A DNA stretch of 64,000 bases from the NCBI GenBank assembly GCA_963971575.1, contig OZ020620.1, positions 38,083,992 to 38,147,991 on the forward strand, read 5' to 3'. The notes beneath the pieces were generated by a model that saw only the letters and a list, made by a program, of their open reading frames with translations, ran no database searches and had not been told where the DNA came from. Numbering within the stretch: position 1 is the stretch's first letter; the number at the start of each line of letters is the position of its first letter. The position numbers and the translations under genes were made by a program. The stretch is from Liopterus haemorrhoidalis (Eukaryota; Arthropoda; Insecta; Coleoptera; Dytiscidae). This document shows positions 35,735-47,119 of the stretch, piece by piece.

Positions 35735-35862
35735 CAAGTAAATTAGCGTTCAGAGCTCTTAAATTAGTCGACTATAGGATATGCCTTGTGCACTTCTGAT
35801 TAACACTAACAAGTTTGTCATATGGTAACGCGAGCAATCGGTCAGTGCTCTAAATTTAATAC
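35735..35862 (-). repeat. Dispersed repeat Rep-E, copy 1
   Basis: Inverted relative to 62343-62425 and 63850-63960. Shared words are GAGCTCTTAAATTAGTCGAC, CTATAGGATATGCCTTGTGC and CATATGGTAACGCG. Non-coding. Function and class unknown. Confidence 0.7.
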
Positions 35863-35969
35863 ATTATACGTTTTCGATTTGCGCTTTCGAGCGATGCTCT
35901 GTTTCCCACTCTTTTTGCTAACTCTCACACATCTTTCAAAATCTTGATTGGTCAAAATTTGGTGTTAGA

Positions 35970-36750
35970 ATAGATGTTAAAATGCTTACAATTTTAAAAT
36001 TTGCAGACGATATAGTCATATTCGCCCCAAATGAAAATGAGCTTACCATGATGCTTACAGGATTACAGAAGGAAAGTTTAAAGGCAGGTCTACACATAAA
36101 CTACGAAAAAACAAGTATTTACGAACGGAAACAAAAACAAAATAGTTATATCGGACACAGAAATAGAATACGTTGAAGATTTTATATATTTAGGACAGTT
36201 ACTATCATTCAGCAACAAAACAGAAAAAGAAATAAACAGAAGAATTACGAAAGGATAGAGAAACTGGAGCCTAAAAAGAAGAATAAGGAAAAGAACGTAT
36301 TTAAGGAATTAAAGAAAAAGATTTTTAACAGCTGTATCTTGTCGACCCTCCACTACGGTGCGGAAACTTAGGCTACTAAGAACACAACAAGAAATAAATT
36401 GGCAGTAACACAGAGGAAAATGGAAACAATCACACTAAATGTAAAACTATCAGATAGAATCCATAACACAGAAATTAGAAATGGAACAGGTTTTACGGAT
36501 GTGTTAACAGCATGTAAAAAGAAGAAATGGAAATGGAAATCTACTCAGAAGAAATGATGACCGATGGACAAAACGAACAACTACTTGGTATCCACGTAAT
36601 TTAAAAAGAAGGAGAGGAAGACAGAAGACGAGATCATCTGACGACATAAAGATCACAGCTGGACCTATATGGGCAAGAATAGCATTGGAGAGAGACAAGA
36701 TGCTCGAGCTGGAAAACGTCTATATAAAACCGGAGTGTAAATGTGAAGTG
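35970..36750 (+). pseudogene. RTE-type LINE reverse transcriptase and C-terminal relic
   Basis: Frame 35982-36176 carries LKFADDIVIFAPNENEL, the catalytic F/YADD box of reverse transcriptase (both aspartates present), then LQKESLKAGLHINYEKTSI. Frame-shifted continuation gives EIEYVEDFIYLGQLLSF, the EINRRITKGW region, and RRNDDRWTKRTTTWYPRN, LKRRRGRQKTRSSDDI and ITAGPIWARIALERDKMLEL near 36690. This order (FADD, EYxYLGQ, EIxRRI, RW....WYP....KRxRGRP..RW.DDI) is diagnostic of RTE-clade ORF2. Fingers and endonuclease are missing and there are several frameshifts. Confidence 0.85.
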
Positions 36751-37813
36751 CGAAGTGAAGTGACGAGGGATGACAATAATTCATTACATTCAATAAATCA
36801 CTTTAAAATACAAAAAAGACTTTAAAAACTAACTTACAAACTGAAAATATTTTTTCTTAAGGGAGGCCCATGCTCGGAATCTAATATCTATCCATCCATA
36901 AAACGCTTCAAAAACATCGTATTTTATCCGACATGTTAATGCTCTACCGAATAGTTAAAAATTTTATTTTTACGAGTTTTGAAAATCCTGTAAAATTATA
37001 AGTTAAATGCTAATGTCCTTTACACAGTAGTCGTTATGAATGTGTCTGAAACAAAATAAAAATGTTTGAAAATGAGGTGTGAAACTAGTAACACATGTCA
37101 AGTGCTCACACCTGTTCTCACCTGTCCTGAACAATAGCTGCTCAATGTTCACTGTTTCTTAGAATATTTGGTACAACACTCCACATAATCTGCACTTGAT
37201 GATTGTTCTTAACACAATACACCAATGCCAGATCATTATTATGTCCTAGACTTAAATCAGGTTTAATCTCAGGATCATGCTTATGGGTTAGGATTATCTG
37301 GGTTTAAACTAAAACCTTTATTACTTGTGTTAGTAATGTTTGTGTTTTACTATTGTCAATAATGCCAGATTAGTTACTAGTAGACATTGTATTATAATAT
37401 AATAATGCAGTAAGCGCTTGGTTTGGAACAGGTCAAATCCAAGACGCAAATTCGGAGATGGTCAACTTGATGATCGACTCGATACTTCGGTGAGTAAAAA
37501 TATTATTTGTAAATATATATTTTAAATACAAACCAATGAACAGCAGCTACTAGTTACTAGTCACTAGTATAGTATTTCCATAATGAAATGGCCACTCTTG
37601 TTGCGAAGCTTAACAATGCGGTAATGAGTTTATGGCAGTAATCTTAAGACTTATTGCTGTAAAAAGAACATAAGAGGTATTAAGGAAATTTTAAATTTAA
37701 ATCAAATAGATGTAACACTAGTTCAATTGAAGTTTCTTAACAACCATTAAAAATATTTTTCAAATTTATAATCCTATTGTTTTTAAATTTTAGGGGTTGT
37801 TATACTTGTTTGT
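36751..37813. other. Unassigned; one exon-like stretch
   Basis: No element recognised. 37425-37493 reads open (WNRSNPRRKFGDGQLDDRLD) and ends in GGTGAGT, which resembles a splice donor, but there is no supporting homology. Confidence 0.25.
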
Positions 37814-37815
37814 TA

Positions 37816-38202
37816 TACTCTATCTCTGAAATACTGATAGTAATAAATCATTTTGTCAGGCAGTTATCAGTCGCGTGCACATTTTAAACACGTTTAAATT
37901 GGTTTTGTGTATTTCTATATTACTATTTATCATTTTATTAAACGCACGCCTGTGACCATATTTATCATATCATTAAACACACCCCTGTGACCATATTTTT
38001 CCTCAAAATTTTAGGGTCAAATTTTTATGGTCTAATGTGTTTAACCCTAGTTCATATTCCCATATAATATGTGCGGCACACTCGGTTGTTTTTAACAATA
38101 TTTCGTTTCGAACTATTTATATTTTGTCGCTTCTGTGTGATAATACAATAACTTTTTACAAATAATAAATTTTATTACTATCAGTCTTTCGGAAATAGAG
38201 TA
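37816..38202. mobile_element. TA-flanked MITE with about 35-bp inverted repeats
   Basis: TACTCTATCTCTGAAATACT and AGTCTTTCGGAAATAGAGTA are inverse ends, extended by GATAGTAATAAA. TA occurs outside both (37814-37815 and 38203-38204). An internal direct repeat of about 36 bp (ATTTATCAT(T/A)T.ATTAAACGCACGCCTGTGACC) occupies 37924-38005. Confidence 0.75.
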
Positions 38203-38243
38203 TAGTTAATTTTCAACGTTCATAGCGTGCATACATTAACAAT

Positions 38244-38681
38244 ATGGCTCTTTGGCGATCATTTGATTTTGAAGAAATTCCTAATTTCTGTAGTGAAAAT
38301 AGTGAATCTGTGCAAGGTGATTTGGAGTGCGAAAATGTGGACGTTGACGTGGAATGCGAAAATGTGGACGTGGTTATTAAAGAAAAATGTCATTTGTCAG
38401 AAGATTGCGAAGTTTTGATAAAGTTTTGGTTTATAAAATGTTAGTATCGGAAGGTAATGACAAACCTATACTTAGAACTTCGGAATTAACTAGTGTTCCA
38501 TACAGAACAATTCAACGTATCATTGTTCATGGTAAAAATCAGCAGCGAAAACGACCCGATCTACAAGTTTTTAAGAAAATAGATAGTTTTATGTCTAAAA
38601 CAAATACAAATACGAGACACTTCACCTCCTCCTTGATGGCGGATTTCTACTTGCGGTTAATCCTGCAGGAAGAACCCCATG
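38244..38681 (+). pseudogene. Unrecognised frame-shifted coding sequence, transposon-like HTH
   Basis: From ATG 38244 one frame reads MALWRSFDFEEIPNFCSENS followed by an acidic duplicated ECENVDV segment. After a frameshift near 38405 the second frame continues KVLVYKMLVSEGNDKPILRT, then SELTSVPYRTIQRIIVHGKN, QQRKRPDLQVF and further to 38681. The 'VYKML...L.V...TIQRII' stretch looks like a helix-turn-helix of the kind found at the N-terminus of Tc1/IS630-type proteins, followed by a basic linker. The frame is then cut by the hAT MITE at 38690. It could equally be a broken host gene exon. Function not assigned. Confidence 0.35.
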
Positions 38682-38689
38682 GTTTTAAG

Positions 38690-38995
38690 CAGTGTTTCTC
38701 ATCCAAAAACGCACCGCGGACCAGTATAATATATAATTTTCTAACTCGGACCACTAATATTAATTTAATTTTTTGCAAGAAAACAAATATATTTAATGTG
38801 CTACTAAATACATTTATTTTATTTGTAGAAAATCACAGAAAGTTTACAAAAGAAACTATAAATTATTTACATAAAAAATGTGCATAAAAAATGAAAAATA
38901 AAAACTACAAAAAGCACATACAAAAATTTTCGCGGACCACTAAAGTTTTTCTGGGGACCACTGGTGGTCCGCGGACCACCTGTTGAGAAACACTG
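38690..38995. mobile_element. Zaphod-like hAT MITE, 306 bp
   Basis: Ends CAGTGTTTCTCATCC and TGTTGAGAAACACTG, with 8-bp duplications GTTTTAAG and GTTTAAAG (38682-38689 and 38996-39003, 7 of 8 identical). Subterminal GCGGACCACT words are repeated on the right. No transposase. CAGTGTTTCTCA-type ends are characteristic of the Zaphod group of hAT. Confidence 0.88.
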
Positions 38996-39009
38996 GTTTA
39001 AAGTCTTTC

Positions 39010-39260
39010 TTAATCTACCTCAACTTCATATTTTGTATGCAGTTCCAGTCCTGCTGCTATTTGGCTAACTCTAGATGTTTCAAATGACCCTCTACGTCAT
39101 CTGGAAATATGTAACTCACATCAATCATAGATTATGGAAGGCGGTTATTGCAGCTACTTCAGTCGCTTCATTACTTATAATACCAACATATCCTGGTATC
39201 CAAAACAGCTCTGCCCTCACATTCTGAGCATTCAGATTGTAGAGTAGCAACCGGATCAAT
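39010..39260 (-). pseudogene. LINE RNase H relic (family L-a, second copy)
   Basis: The minus-strand frame has IRLLLYNLNAQNVRAELFWI, then PGYVGIISNEATEVAAITA, corresponding to VATLQCSNVRVELFWIPDYV in the 20.8 kb copy. MIDVSYIFPDD follows in another frame, matching MIDVSYFQL there. The GNEAAD residues are degenerate (SNEATE). Truncated on both sides. Confidence 0.75.
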
Positions 39261-39684
39261 TTATCTAAAAATGGAACAATAATTAATGTAAAAAAAATTT
39301 TTTTGCTTATATATTCCTTTTTAAAATAATTTTTGTCACTAAGATGTTTCACTGTTGCTGAGTTGACCATCGTGGAATGACCATGACAGCTTGGTTACGT
39401 GAATACTTCGTTAAATGAACCATCCACTTTATCGGACAGTTAAAATTTAACACGTTAGATTCTGTAGAGTTCTATTTGATGATAATAAGTGGAGACTATG
39501 GAAACAAAAATGAACAAACACTTAAATAAGTTCATCAAATGATGTAGAAGACTTTAATAAAACTCTTAATTTGACCGAAAGAAATATTTTCGATATTGAT
39601 GACTTGCCTGTATTGCGTATAAGCTCAGAAAGGGTATTAAAATTCTTTAAGTTAACGTCTTCAGCAATATGGATTAGTTAACAT
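39261..39684. other. Unassigned sequence
   Basis: Nothing recognised. Ends at the target duplication of the next hAT element. Confidence 0.35.
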
Positions 39685-39989
39685 TAGGGTTGTACATCGA
39701 AGGCAAAACATCGATGTTTAACATCGGCGCTTACTATCGATGTTGAAAAAACATCGAAGGATAAACATCGATGTATCGGAAACATCGATGTTTTATTAAT
39801 ATTAAAAAAGCTATTTATTTATATTATATAGGTTTTATTTAATAATGTAAAGATAAAATACGAAAAAAGTAACACATAATACACAAAAAGCATTTATTAG
39901 ATTTTGAAATAGAAATATTCCTTTTTAATAGTAATTAATTTCACATTAATATTATTATACCCAATATAATAATCCTAATTTGTACCTAC

Positions 39990-40169
39990 GGTCTATTCCA
40001 AACGATTAGGCGGAACTAACCGCAATTTTCACTTTTGTAATTTGTCATTAGATATTTTTTTATATATTGAAGTTGACTTTTCCTGAACAAAGTGATCAAA
40101 AGCTTCAATCACTCGGTAAAAGTAACTAGAATTGAAAATCTAGTTCCGCCTAAACCAAAGGAACAGACC
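39990..40169. mobile_element. TTAGGCGGAACTA MITE (180 bp)
   Basis: GGTCTATTCCAAACGATTAG at the left, CTAAACCAAAGGAACAGACC at the right. Nearly the same length and sequence as 43233-43412. Located inside the ACATCGATGT hAT. Confidence 0.8.
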
Positions 40170-40313
40170 TTACTATTTTTACATTTCTAAAATGAAATAT
40201 TGGATTTTATTACAATACTAATATAGTAATCTTAATGTTAATTTTATATTATTTAACATAAAAATAACACTGTCATACACAATTATTTTTATACTTTTTT
40301 AAGTTGAAATAAA

Positions 40314-40450
40314 GTCTGTTCCTTTGGTTTAGGTGGAACTAGATTTTCAATTCTAGTTACTTTTATCGATTAATTGAAGCTTTTGATCATTTTGTTCAGG
40401 AAAAGCCAACTTCAATATATAAAAAAATAGCTAATAACAACTTACAAAAA
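40314..40450. mobile_element. TTAGGCGGAACTA MITE, inverted and truncated
   Basis: Starts GTCTGTTCCTTTGGTTTAGG and matches the right part of 39990-40169 in reverse. Lost after TAACAACTTACAAAAATCC. Confidence 0.75.
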
Positions 40451-40826
40451 TCCAGGGATTGGAGGAATAACAACTGGAAAAGTGTCAACAAGACTCAAAA
40501 AGAAAAAGTGTGTTGGCATCGTTGGTTGTTCGCATTGTTTGCAAAAATTAGTTTCTTTTTTTTTTGTATTCTGCTAATTGCTAAGAAGAATAAGAACTAA
40601 CACTATTAGTATTGTTTGTGTACTAATTTTAATAAAAATTAAATTTTTAAGATTCTAGCGCCTCTAGCGGTAGTTTCTGAATTTCAAAGTTTAAACATCG
40701 ACATCGGTAGTAGACATCGATGTTTTATCGATACTATCGCCAGCTGACCATCGATGGTAAAAACATCGATGTTTTTAAAACAAACATCGATGTTTTCCAT
40801 ACATCGATGTTTTTTTCCCATCCCTA

Positions 40827-41599
40827 GTTTTAACATAGACACTGTTTCCTTGCGACGGTCCCGACTTCGAGAAGAAGATATATCCTTATCACGCTTCTTT
40901 TCTACGGTCAGGTACGAGAACAGTTCTCCAAGTTAAATACTGGATATAAATATACCATTCTAAATACAAGTGTACCTGAGTTATGAACTGGTTGGTTGTT
41001 ATCCAAGGTGTGCTAATTGCAGGGTAAGTGCACTTACTAAAGTCGCCTGGCGCCAGTTATATTTAATCTAAGATACTTATATTTTACTTTAAAAACTTGT
41101 ATTTATGGAATGTCTAAAGCTCTTATGTTTTTAAATTTTATGATAAAGTCGTGATCTGGACTTATGTTTAATGGAAATGATTGAGATTTTTAAAATTGTC
41201 AAATACCATCTACCATCAGTCGTGGGAATTATTTTAGAAATTAAATAAAATGTTAAGTACCTTTTCTAAAATGTAATGTACTTATTAAGTTAAAAGGTAG
41301 CTTTTAATAAATTACCAAAATGATTATTTTTAGTATTTCGTAGGGATAGGCAAGAAAAACTTGCACCATCACTAAAAAAAATTATTCCTCCACCTCTCCA
41401 GAGGTACTGACTTGAAAATCAGAAAAAAATCAGGAAAAAGCACATTGATGTAAACTAGAATATTCGGACTTTTTGATTTAATTACTTTTAGATCGATTTT
41501 TTGCAGTTTTCAAAAAAAAATTAGTTTTAAGAAAATGTAATACGGGACATAAACTAAAAGGTATTGATTTTTTTTGTTTTTTATAAGCTAATTGCTACC
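40827..41599. other. Unassigned sequence
   Basis: No gene found. AT-rich apart from 40850-40925. Frame 40754-40936 runs out of the hAT end and is not credible. Confidence 0.35.
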
Positions 41600-42002
41600 T
41601 GTCTCGACATAATGATGCTCTCTGCATGCTCTACTATCATCTTAGACATGCCTATGGTATCGACCAAATACCGGTTATATATAACGTACGTCCATTCTGA
41701 CATAGAATCGGTGGTGGAAAATTCCAAGTGCCGCATTTATTGGAATTACTCCTGCCTCGAGGTTACTAACAGCCACTAAGCCGGATATAACCCTCCTGAA
41801 TATCGAGACCAAACAAATGTTTGTGATCGAATTCTCCAGTTCAGCTGAGAAGAATATCTCTTTCAAGGATGAGGAAAAGAGGTCCAAGTATATGGATCTC
41901 TTGTCCGATTTTAGAAAGCTGTATCCAGGGTATAAAGTTAAGCTTGTAGTCCTGATAGTTGGTGTTTTGGGAGGCATGAAAGCTTCCTATCGAAAGTAAA
42001 TC
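41600..42002 (+). pseudogene. LINE ORF2 C-terminal domain relic
   Basis: Joined from two frames: SVVENSKCRIYWNYSC.. and PDITLLNIETKQMFVIEFSS, then SAEKNISFKDEEKRSKYMDL, LSDFRKLYPGYKVKLVVLIV and GVLGGM. This is the 'RPDI.+.......IDV.VP...N+..KE.EK..KY.+L......LW....+.+P+VIGALG' block found after the RT in a group of animal non-LTR retrotransposons. One frameshift near 41780 and complete loss of the RT. It runs directly into Fam-C, which might be its 3' untranslated region. Confidence 0.7.
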
Positions 42003-42852
42003 GAGCAAACTTCAAAATGAACTAAATTTTGTTGATCTATGACCAAAAATACATATTTATACCAATTTTCAATAAAACATGCTTTGCTTAAAATTTTTAG
42101 CCATTTTCAAGGTTTTGGATTACTGTCCATACAAAACTTAATAATCGGTTTATTAATGCCAATTTTTTTTTAGGCTAAACAATCTAGTTGGATTTTAAAA
42201 ATTCAAACCGCAGATTTCTATCCGTAACCATTTTATAGTTAGGATTTATAAATAATTTCAAAAAATTTTCAAAAACTTTAAATCTTTCAAAATATGGTTA
42301 TAAGTCAATTAGGATCTCAAGATTTAAAAAATTTCAACTGCAGGTCTTTATCGCATTTCGTTTTTCAGATACGTCCATGCGAAGATGCTAATTTTTATAA
42401 ATCACGCCATATTAAAATTTGTCATAATTTTAAAATACGCTAAACGAATTAAGCCTCAATTTTTTTCTAGTGTAAATTAACTACGAGGAATCCAAAAATT
42501 CTAACCTCAGGTCATTTTCCCTAACCGTTATTTGAGTTGTAATTTTTTTTTAATTCACAATTTTCACAAATAATGTAAATTATGCCATTAAAATTATTTG
42601 TCATAATCTCAAAACGCATTAAACTATTAAAGCCCCAAATTATTTACAGACTAAATAAATTACGGAGAATCCAAAAATTTCCGCAGATCGCTATCTCAAA
42701 TCGTTTTAGAGTTGTGCTTTTTTTTAATTCACAATCTTCACAAATAATGTAAATTGTACCATTAAAAAAATGTTATCTCGAAATGCGTTAAACGATTTAA
42801 GTCCCAAATTTTTTCTATACTAAATAAACTACGGAGATTTTAAGAAGCCTAT
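42003..42852 (+). repeat. Fam-C modular repeat, copy 2 (about 160-180 bp period)
   Basis: Four to five degenerate modules begin near 42176, 42310, 42470, 42650 and 42826. Each has CTAAA(T)..A(C/T)TACG.GGA.TCCAAAAATT, a (C)TGC.G(G/A)TC word and GTT.TGAGTTGT.. followed by TTAATTCACAATTTTC or a variant. The left part is an inverted match to 3140-3745. Confidence 0.7.
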
Positions 42853-42856
42853 AACC

Positions 42857-43027
42857 CAGTGGTGCCCAAACTTTTTCGGTTTCCGGCGCCCTTAATGTAT
42901 CAGATTTTTTCCGCGGTGGCCCAAGTAAAAACTGTTCTAAACAAAACTAACGCAGTTGGAGGAATATTGGAATATTTTCGCCGCGCCCCTTTAACCTATC
43001 TGCGGCGCACTGTTTGGTAGTCGATGG
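42857..43027. mobile_element. Degenerate hAT MITE (possible)
   Basis: CAGTGGTGCCCAAACTTTTT at the left and CGGCGCACTGTTTGGTAGTC at the right resemble the ends of CAG-type hAT elements. The right end is mutated and no convincing 8-bp duplication is seen. Confidence 0.4.
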
Positions 43028-43232
43028 ACTATCTGGATGGCCTTATCGTATAGACATTAATCGGTCGAAATGAATTATAAATTTATGAATTGAAACTTTA
43101 TAACTTTGATTTAACTAATTAAAATTAAACAAAAACCTTACACCTAACCTTAAAAACACTGAAGCTTTCTGTAGATAGTGCGTTGATAGAGGTTGGAGGT
43201 AGAAAGGCAGAGGGAGAGATGATAAAGAGTAC

Positions 43233-43412
43233 AGTCTATTCCAAACGATTAGCCGGAACTAACCGGAATTTTCATTTTTGTAAGTTGTCATTAGCTATTT
43301 TTTGATATATTGAAGTTAGCTTTTCCTGAACAAAATTATCAAAAGCTTCAATCAATCGGTAAAAGTAACTAGAATTGAAAATCTATTTCCGCCTAAACCA
43401 AAGGAACAGACT
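43233..43412. mobile_element. TTAGGCGGAACTA MITE (180 bp), second full copy
   Basis: AGTCTATTCCAAACGATTAG at the left and CTAAACCAAAGGAACAGACT at the right. The interior aligns throughout with 39990-40169. The core TTAGCCGGAACTA carries one substitution. Confidence 0.82.
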
Positions 43413-44222
43413 TTACGCTAGCTAGTATTAATATAAAAATTGTTTTTTTGTTTTGTTTATTTCTTATTGAGAATATCCCATTACATCTTGATAAGGTAAA
43501 ATTACCCGTTTTAAATGCAAAATCCATATTGCATTTCATAAAAATGTATCATAAATTTATCTTATCTTTTTAATCAGTGTTAATATTATGTACCAGCACT
43601 TAAAACTACAACTTACTTCCGTCGGAATACAGGAAATAGTACATTTCCTTAATTTTACAACTCAGATAAGTTATTTGCAAAACTTGACTTTTGGTTTCAG
43701 AGAAGCACTCAGTATTAAAGATCAATTTGGAGAAGCAGGTATAGGGACTCTGTTGTGGCCTTTCAAAGACAATTCACCTGTGTAATACACTGTGAAAGGC
43801 CCCTACAGCGAAGGTAAAATTTTCTGGGAATTTTCAAATGTGGTCACGCAGACAAGGCTATCGAAATACTTTAGAAAGATGCCTACGACGCCGGACTAAA
43901 TTTGTTTTTCAAATTGCCTCAAGCAAATTAGAAATATTTTTAACTAGAATATTACATTTGTTTTTTGTTCTAATGATGGTAATCAAGTATTTTTATCAAC
44001 GAAAAAAATTAAAGCAACTGTTACTTTTTTTTATGTTACATCAAATTTACTTGTGACATTCTGGTATTGCTATACTCTGTTTGGACTCAAGAAGAATCAT
44101 GCAATGTTCACGTGATAATTTTGTCGAATTCTCGTCGTTTTTTGGATGTTGAGCCGTTAATTTTATGCGAGAGCCAATAGGGCAGCGATTTCAATCTTTC
44201 ATCATTATCATCATCATTATAT
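43413..44222. other. Unassigned sequence
   Basis: Open frames 43588-43785 and 43838-44056 have no recognisable motif and no supporting context. Confidence 0.3.
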
Positions 44223-44370
44223 ACCGGGAGCTCATAACAGTTTATGGTCTCCGATTTCATATTTCAATATTGCCATCTAGTGGTTGTTTGTAATAATATA
44301 AAAGGTAACCCTCGTAGCAAACTTATTAGACCGGGAGCTCATGACAGTTTTTGGTCTCCGATTTCATACA
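44223..44370. repeat. 40-bp direct repeat flanking a mariner end fragment
   Basis: ACCGGGAGCTCATAACAGTT... (44223-44262) and ACCGGGAGCTCATGACAGTT... (44331-44369) are about 95% identical. Between them 44258-44326 duplicates 54610-54678: the 5' end of a mariner, ending GGTAACCCTCG then TA, plus 9-10 bp of flanking sequence. Confidence 0.75.
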
Positions 44371-44863
44371 GCATGCCTTTTGGAGGAGAGAATATTTATC
44401 CTGTCACAACAAAGAAAGGAGGGTATTAAATCCATGCACGCTTTCCGGTTATATGAAAAATTGCATTTCCACTTAGACAATATGTTGTGTTTTCTCTGAT
44501 TTAATAATGCTTACCCTTTTATCAAAAGAAAGTTAAAACAAATTTAAAGTCTTAAGAATTATATGCATGCGGTTCGCAGGGTCACAAAGGGCTCAAACAG
44601 ACACGTGGTCTTATAATAAAAAAAAAAAAATGTTTTTCCGCGTTTTCATGCAGCATGCCGATAATAATTAAAGTTTGTGTTATAAAGCCCCTATAAAAAA
44701 AATGGCATGCGGCCCAAAGATGGAGAATTTCGGAAAAATTTTGGGTGATTAAAATTTACACAAAACTTTTCAGAATTTTTCCACCCTTGCCAATTTTTTT
44801 ATATGGGTTCTATGACTATTAATTATTTTCATATATATTTTTTTTTTCAATATTTCAAACATT
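44371..44863. other. Unassigned AT-rich sequence
   Basis: Nothing firm. 44750-44860 has weak Fam-A-like character. Confidence 0.3.
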
Positions 44864-45615
44864 GATAGGAACCGATATAGTTCAACAGGAATTTTTGAGA
44901 AGATAAATTTTTCGAAAAAGGTCGATTTTTTGTGTCGTTTATAAAAAATATATATATTTTTTTAATTTATCGTATGGTATCAAAAGAAACCTCTTAAGAC
45001 GTAGATTACGGAACGATAAATAGTATTTTGAAATTCGTTTCTGTTAACACGAATATAACCAAAAATGTGCAAAAGTTCTTGTCCCGCACCCTTTTACCAA
45101 AAAGGGTTAAACTAAAAATATGAAAAAATTATAGGTAATGTATATTGATACGAGCCGGAAACGTACGAGAGAAAATTTTGATCAGATTGCATTTTTGGAA
45201 AATATGGCAGTTTTTGTGTTTTTGAAAAAAATAATTATTTTTAATTCTTGGTTAAATTATAGCTAATATTGTTATGGATTTTTTGTATTTATAGCTAAGA
45301 TAGTGCGTGTATTTTTATGAAATTAAAAATATTTAAAAAATAATATATTTTTTAAATAGTTGCAAACTGAGTGACTCACACCACACCACACTACACTCTA
45401 CCCTGTAACTTATTTCTTATTAATCTAATGAAGACTTGAATCCAAAGCAAATGCAGAAAAAAAAGGCTGGGATATTTGGGAAATTATTTAAATTTTGTTT
45501 CATCAAAAAAACTGTTTTTGATGTGATAAACATACCTAGACATCCAGTATTATGTTGGCTTCTTACACCTATTAAATACCTGCAAAACCCTGAAATGTGT
45601 AAAAATTCACACTTC
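44864..45615 (+). mobile_element. Fam-A copy 6 (old subfamily, hairpin half)
   Basis: CATTGATAGGAACCGATATA and AACAGGAATTTTTGA occur near 44868. A second similar block (TATTGATACGAGCCGGAAAC) at 45137 indicates an internal duplication. The end has AATACCTGCAAAACCCTG, GTGTAAAAATTCACAC and TTCACTT. The microsatellite half is missing. Confidence 0.65.
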
Positions 45616-45621
45616 ACTTAT

Positions 45622-46425
45622 ATAATGGAGGTATTGTGATCATACCGATCTTGACATTTCGAGATTTCGATGGATCTCCACGAATTGAGATTCCTACATA
45701 ACGTTTTGACTATTTTTAGCATAATGTCTGTCGGTCTGTCTGTCCTTCTGTCCGTCCGCCTGTCCGCCTGTGCGTTTTGTCTGTCCGTCCGTCCGTCCGT
45801 CTGTCTGTGTACACGCGCAGAGCAAATACGGCTAAAAGGATTTTTATGAAACTTCATATTTAAGCTTCTCACATCAATGGCACGAGTTGATCAACTTTTG
45901 GTAAAAATTGGTGGACTAAAAATGGAAGTTTACTCGTTTCGATTTTAAGATTTTTGCGAATATTTCATAACAGAAAAATATTTCGAAAAAAATTATTTAA
46001 CAAAAGTTGCTATAAAAGCAATAACTAACTAACAAGTTTTATTGGAGACATTTTTTGATAAAACGAAAAATTTTTGAAACATTTTTCGAAATTTTTTCTA
46101 TGTATCTATTTTTTCATCTTATATGTAACGTTTCCATGTTGATGATAAATAATATCTCTGTTAGAAAATATTAGGCCAAGTTATTTCTACTCTGCTGCTA
46201 TAATGTATTTTATACAAGTACTTTGTGATGGCGGTCGGTCCTCTGGTGACCACAGCTGATTTTTTTTTCATACTTATATGTAACGTTTCCATGGTCATGA
46301 TAAATAATATCTCTGTTAGAAAATTTTGAGCCAAGTTATTTCTACTCTGCTGTTAGAATGTATTTTATACAAGTACATTGTGATGGCGGTCGGTCCTGTG
46401 GTGGCCACACCATTTTTTTTGTTGA
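45622..46425 (+). mobile_element. Fam-B copy with duplicated 3' end
   Basis: Module 1 (GGAGGTATTGTGATCATACC onward) with an irregular TCTG/TCCG array 45726-45806. The 3' terminal unit then occurs twice in tandem (about 46120-46265 and 46269-46425), each running from TATGTAACGTTTCCATG to GATGGCGGTCGGTCCT and the GTGG..CCACA hairpin. The second lacks the final CTGA. Confidence 0.8.
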
Positions 46426-46964
46426 CGACGCAGATAATTTTGTACTGCATCCTTCTTCATTAAGGTTAAATCGCTTGCCATTATGCTTCGTCTTTTCTTA
46501 CACACTATTCTTGGAATAATTTCTTTAACATTCTGCTAAACTCAAGAATAAAAGACTGTTTCTCTAAGGGCATAAAGCTTACATTCTCCATATTATTTTT
46601 AATAAACGTTATTCTGTATCCATGGCCGTGGTATGAGATGACGAGTATTTATGTTGTTCGCTGTTGTATTAGTATGTTGTTATCGCTAATTTGGATCGCT
46701 GTTTCGCGAACTGTAATTACTAGTACCCGTACTCTTGAACAACTCGCACGATTTAACCGGGAGGTCACTTCTTCTCTCTGCCCGCAATAATGCGCAATCT
46801 TCTACACCTCCATTATAATTTTATAAGACAAAGGAATATCAGTAAAATACAGACAGTTTTCGTAATACATGCTTTTTATGTTATTTTCTGTTCTTTCATA
46901 TCAAGTAATTGGTACTTTAAAATTTTATTATAACCAATTCAACCTGAAGGGGTAGTTTATTTAA
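46426..46964. other. Unassigned sequence
   Basis: No supported feature. Confidence 0.35.
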
Positions 46965-47119
46965 TTTTTACGGGTTTGTATGTATGACCAAAGAACCCTT
47001 ATAACGTCACTCATGTCTGTCTGTACAGTAGAAATTGTGGCCAAACGATTGGTTCTTGAAAGTTGAAATTTGGCATGCTTGTACAACTCTTTGACCCACA
47101 TATAGGAAAACTATTAATA

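Larger units (their letters stand above)
39685..40826. mobile_element. hAT-type element with ACATCGATGT subterminal arrays
   Basis: Ends TAGGGTTG and CATCCCTA. The left flank GTTAACAT (39677-39684) recurs on the right as GTTTTAACAT, the same 8-mer with a TT slip. Both termini carry five or more ACATCGATGTT words (39695-39800 and 40687-40815). No transposase frame. Two TTAGGCGGAACTA MITEs are nested inside. Confidence 0.85.
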
